The notes under the pieces were generated by a model that was given only the letters and a program-made list of their open reading frames with translations, had not been told where the DNA came from and ran no database searches. Shown piece after piece: positions 11,493-12,446 of a stretch of 12,446 bases of DNA. Numbering within the stretch: the first letter of the stretch is position 1; each line of letters opens with the position of its first letter. This DNA comes from Pseudomonadota bacterium. GTDB lineage: Bacteria > Desulfobacterota > Desulfobaccia > Desulfobaccales > 0-14-0-80-60-11. The stretch is from contig JAHIKF010000248.1 in NCBI GenBank assembly GCA_018897875.1, forward strand, positions 1 through 12,446, in the 5' to 3' direction. A program made the position numbers and the translations under genes.

Positions 11493-12446
11493 TTACCTTT
11501 CCGGCCTGAGCAGGGGAAATAAAATAACGTCCCGGATCGAGGCGGCATCGGTCAAGAGCATCACCAGCCGGTCGATACCGATGCCTTCACCCGCGGTGGG
11601 CGGCATGCCGTGCGACAGGGCCGTGACGAAGTCCTCGTCCAGGGCGTGGGGCATCTCTTCATCGCCGGCGGCGTGCGCCGCCAGCTGTTGTTCGAAGCGC
11701 TGCCGCTGGTCCAGGGGATCGTTGAGCTCGGAGAAGGCGTTGGCCAACTCCCGCCCATTGATGAACAGTTCGAACCGGTCCACCACCTCCGGGTCGGCCT
11801 CGCTGGCCCGGGACAGGGGCGAGGTTTCCCGGGGGTAGCCCAGGATAAAGGTGGGCTGCACCAAGCGGGCTTCCACCTTGAGGTCGAAGAGTTTGGTCAG
11901 GGCCCGGCCGTAGCCTTCGCCGGAACGCAGGGTGACCCCCTCCTGCAGGGCCAGGTGCACCAAAGCCTCCCGGTCCCGGACCACCTCGGCGGGGATGCCG
12001 CCGATGGAGGTCAGGGATTGCCTCAGATCCAGCCGGCGCCAGGGCGGGGTCAGGTCGATCTCGGAGCCCTGGCAGGCGAAGCGCCAAGTCCCCAGGACCT
12101 CACGGGCCACGTGGCAGATAAGCTCCTCGGTCAGGAGCATCAGGTCCTCATAGGTGGCGTAGGCCTGGTAGAACTCCAGCATGGTGAATTCGGGATTGTG
12201 CTGGATGGAGATCCCTTCGTTGCGAAAATTCCGGTTGATCTCGAAGACCCGGTCGAAGCCGCCGATCACCAACCGCTTCAGGTAGAGTTCCGGGGCGACC
12301 CTCAGGTACAGGGTCATGCCCAGGGCCTGGTGGTAAGTGACGAAGGGCCGGGCCGTAGCGCCCCCGGGAATGGGCTGCATCATGGGGGTCTCCACCTCCA
12401 GGAAGCCCCGGGCCTCAAAAAATTGCCGCATCAAACTGATGATCGC
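11493..12446 (-). CDS. lysS: Lysyl-tRNA synthetase, class II (5' end outside window)
   Basis: The C-terminal 317 residues of class II LysRS are seen; the reading frame stays open to the right edge. The N-terminal OB-fold anticodon-binding domain is therefore outside. Seen: motif 1 region FFEARGFLEVETPMM, motif 2 FRNEGISIQHNPEFTMLEFYQAY, and motif 3 GEGIGIDRLVMLL near the C-terminus, together with the family-specific PFVTYHQALGMTLYLRVAPELYLKRL and NGRELANAFSELNDP. It charges tRNA-Lys in the cytoplasm. The segment between motifs 2 and 3 is of normal length with no breaks. It precedes lolC/E by 5 nt and probably shares its transcript, an arrangement common in delta-type genomes. Confidence 0.95.
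   Translation of the reverse strand, partial: AIISLMRQFFEARGFLEVETPMMQPIPGGATARPFVTYHQALGMTLYLRVAPELYLKRLVIGGFDRVFEINRNFRNEGISIQHNPEFTMLEFYQAYATYEDLMLLTEELICHVAREVLGTWRFACQGSEIDLTPPWRRLDLRQSLTSIGGIPAEVVRDREALVHLALQEGVTLRSGEGYGRALTKLFDLKVEARLVQPTFILGYPRETSPLSRASEADPEVVDRFELFINGRELANAFSELNDPLDQRQRFEQQLAAHAAGDEEMPHALDEDFVTALSHGMPPTAGEGIGIDRLVMLLTDAASIRDVILFPLLRPER

Overview
The window looks like chromosomal DNA of a Gram-negative bacterium, most plausibly a member of the Desulfobacterota (former Deltaproteobacteria). The reasons are a 5S rRNA-type sequence at the left, GC-rich coding DNA, and the gene order lysS-lolC/E-lolD-bamA-skp-lpxD-fabZ-lpxA-lpxI. LpxI stands at the fourth step of lipid A synthesis and there is one LolC/E-type permease; both fit that group. 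The taxonomic call is inference from gene content.

Right-hand 9.6 kb (2869-12446, all minus strand, transcribed from the right edge leftwards): a tightly packed envelope-biogenesis operon. The partial lysS (lysyl-tRNA synthetase) is followed after a few bases by a lipoprotein-release permease (lolC/E). A ~260-nt gap with repeats and a possible promoter comes next. Then follow lolD (ATPase), bamA (outer-membrane protein assembly, with an extra N-terminal domain), skp/ompH (periplasmic chaperone), lpxD, fabZ, lpxA and lpxI. Several junctions are coupled: there is an ATGA overlap between lpxD and fabZ, 2 nt between fabZ and lpxA, and a 32-nt overlap between lpxA and lpxI. Together these genes supply hydroxyacyl chains, early lipid A steps, lipoprotein export and beta-barrel insertion.

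Left-hand 2.8 kb (1-2711) is an accessory region on the plus strand. It contains one IS630-family insertion sequence (1595-2709, flanked by TA, transposase split between frames at poly-A tracts). Before it lies an unusual array of 5S rRNA-derived sequences: the last 10 nt of one copy (1-10), a 5'-truncated copy (529-659) and a nearly complete but helix-I-disrupted copy (1256-1382). Each is followed by a hairpin-plus-T-run terminator. The two intervals between copies are each filled by a different toxin-antitoxin pair, HicB-HicA and a Phd/RelB-like antitoxin with a RelE/ParE toxin. In both cases the toxin stop codon runs directly into the next 5S fragment. The two unrelated pairs share a ~35-nt leader. 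The two internal 5S copies carry small palindromic inserts inside the rRNA sequence and a third palindrome at the 3' end.

The repeating unit (terminator, shared leader, antitoxin, toxin, 5S 3' part) is the most interesting structure here. It looks like a cassette array built on the 3' end of a 5S rRNA gene. Whether the 5S copies are functional, and whether a real rRNA operon lies just outside the left edge, cannot be decided from this window.
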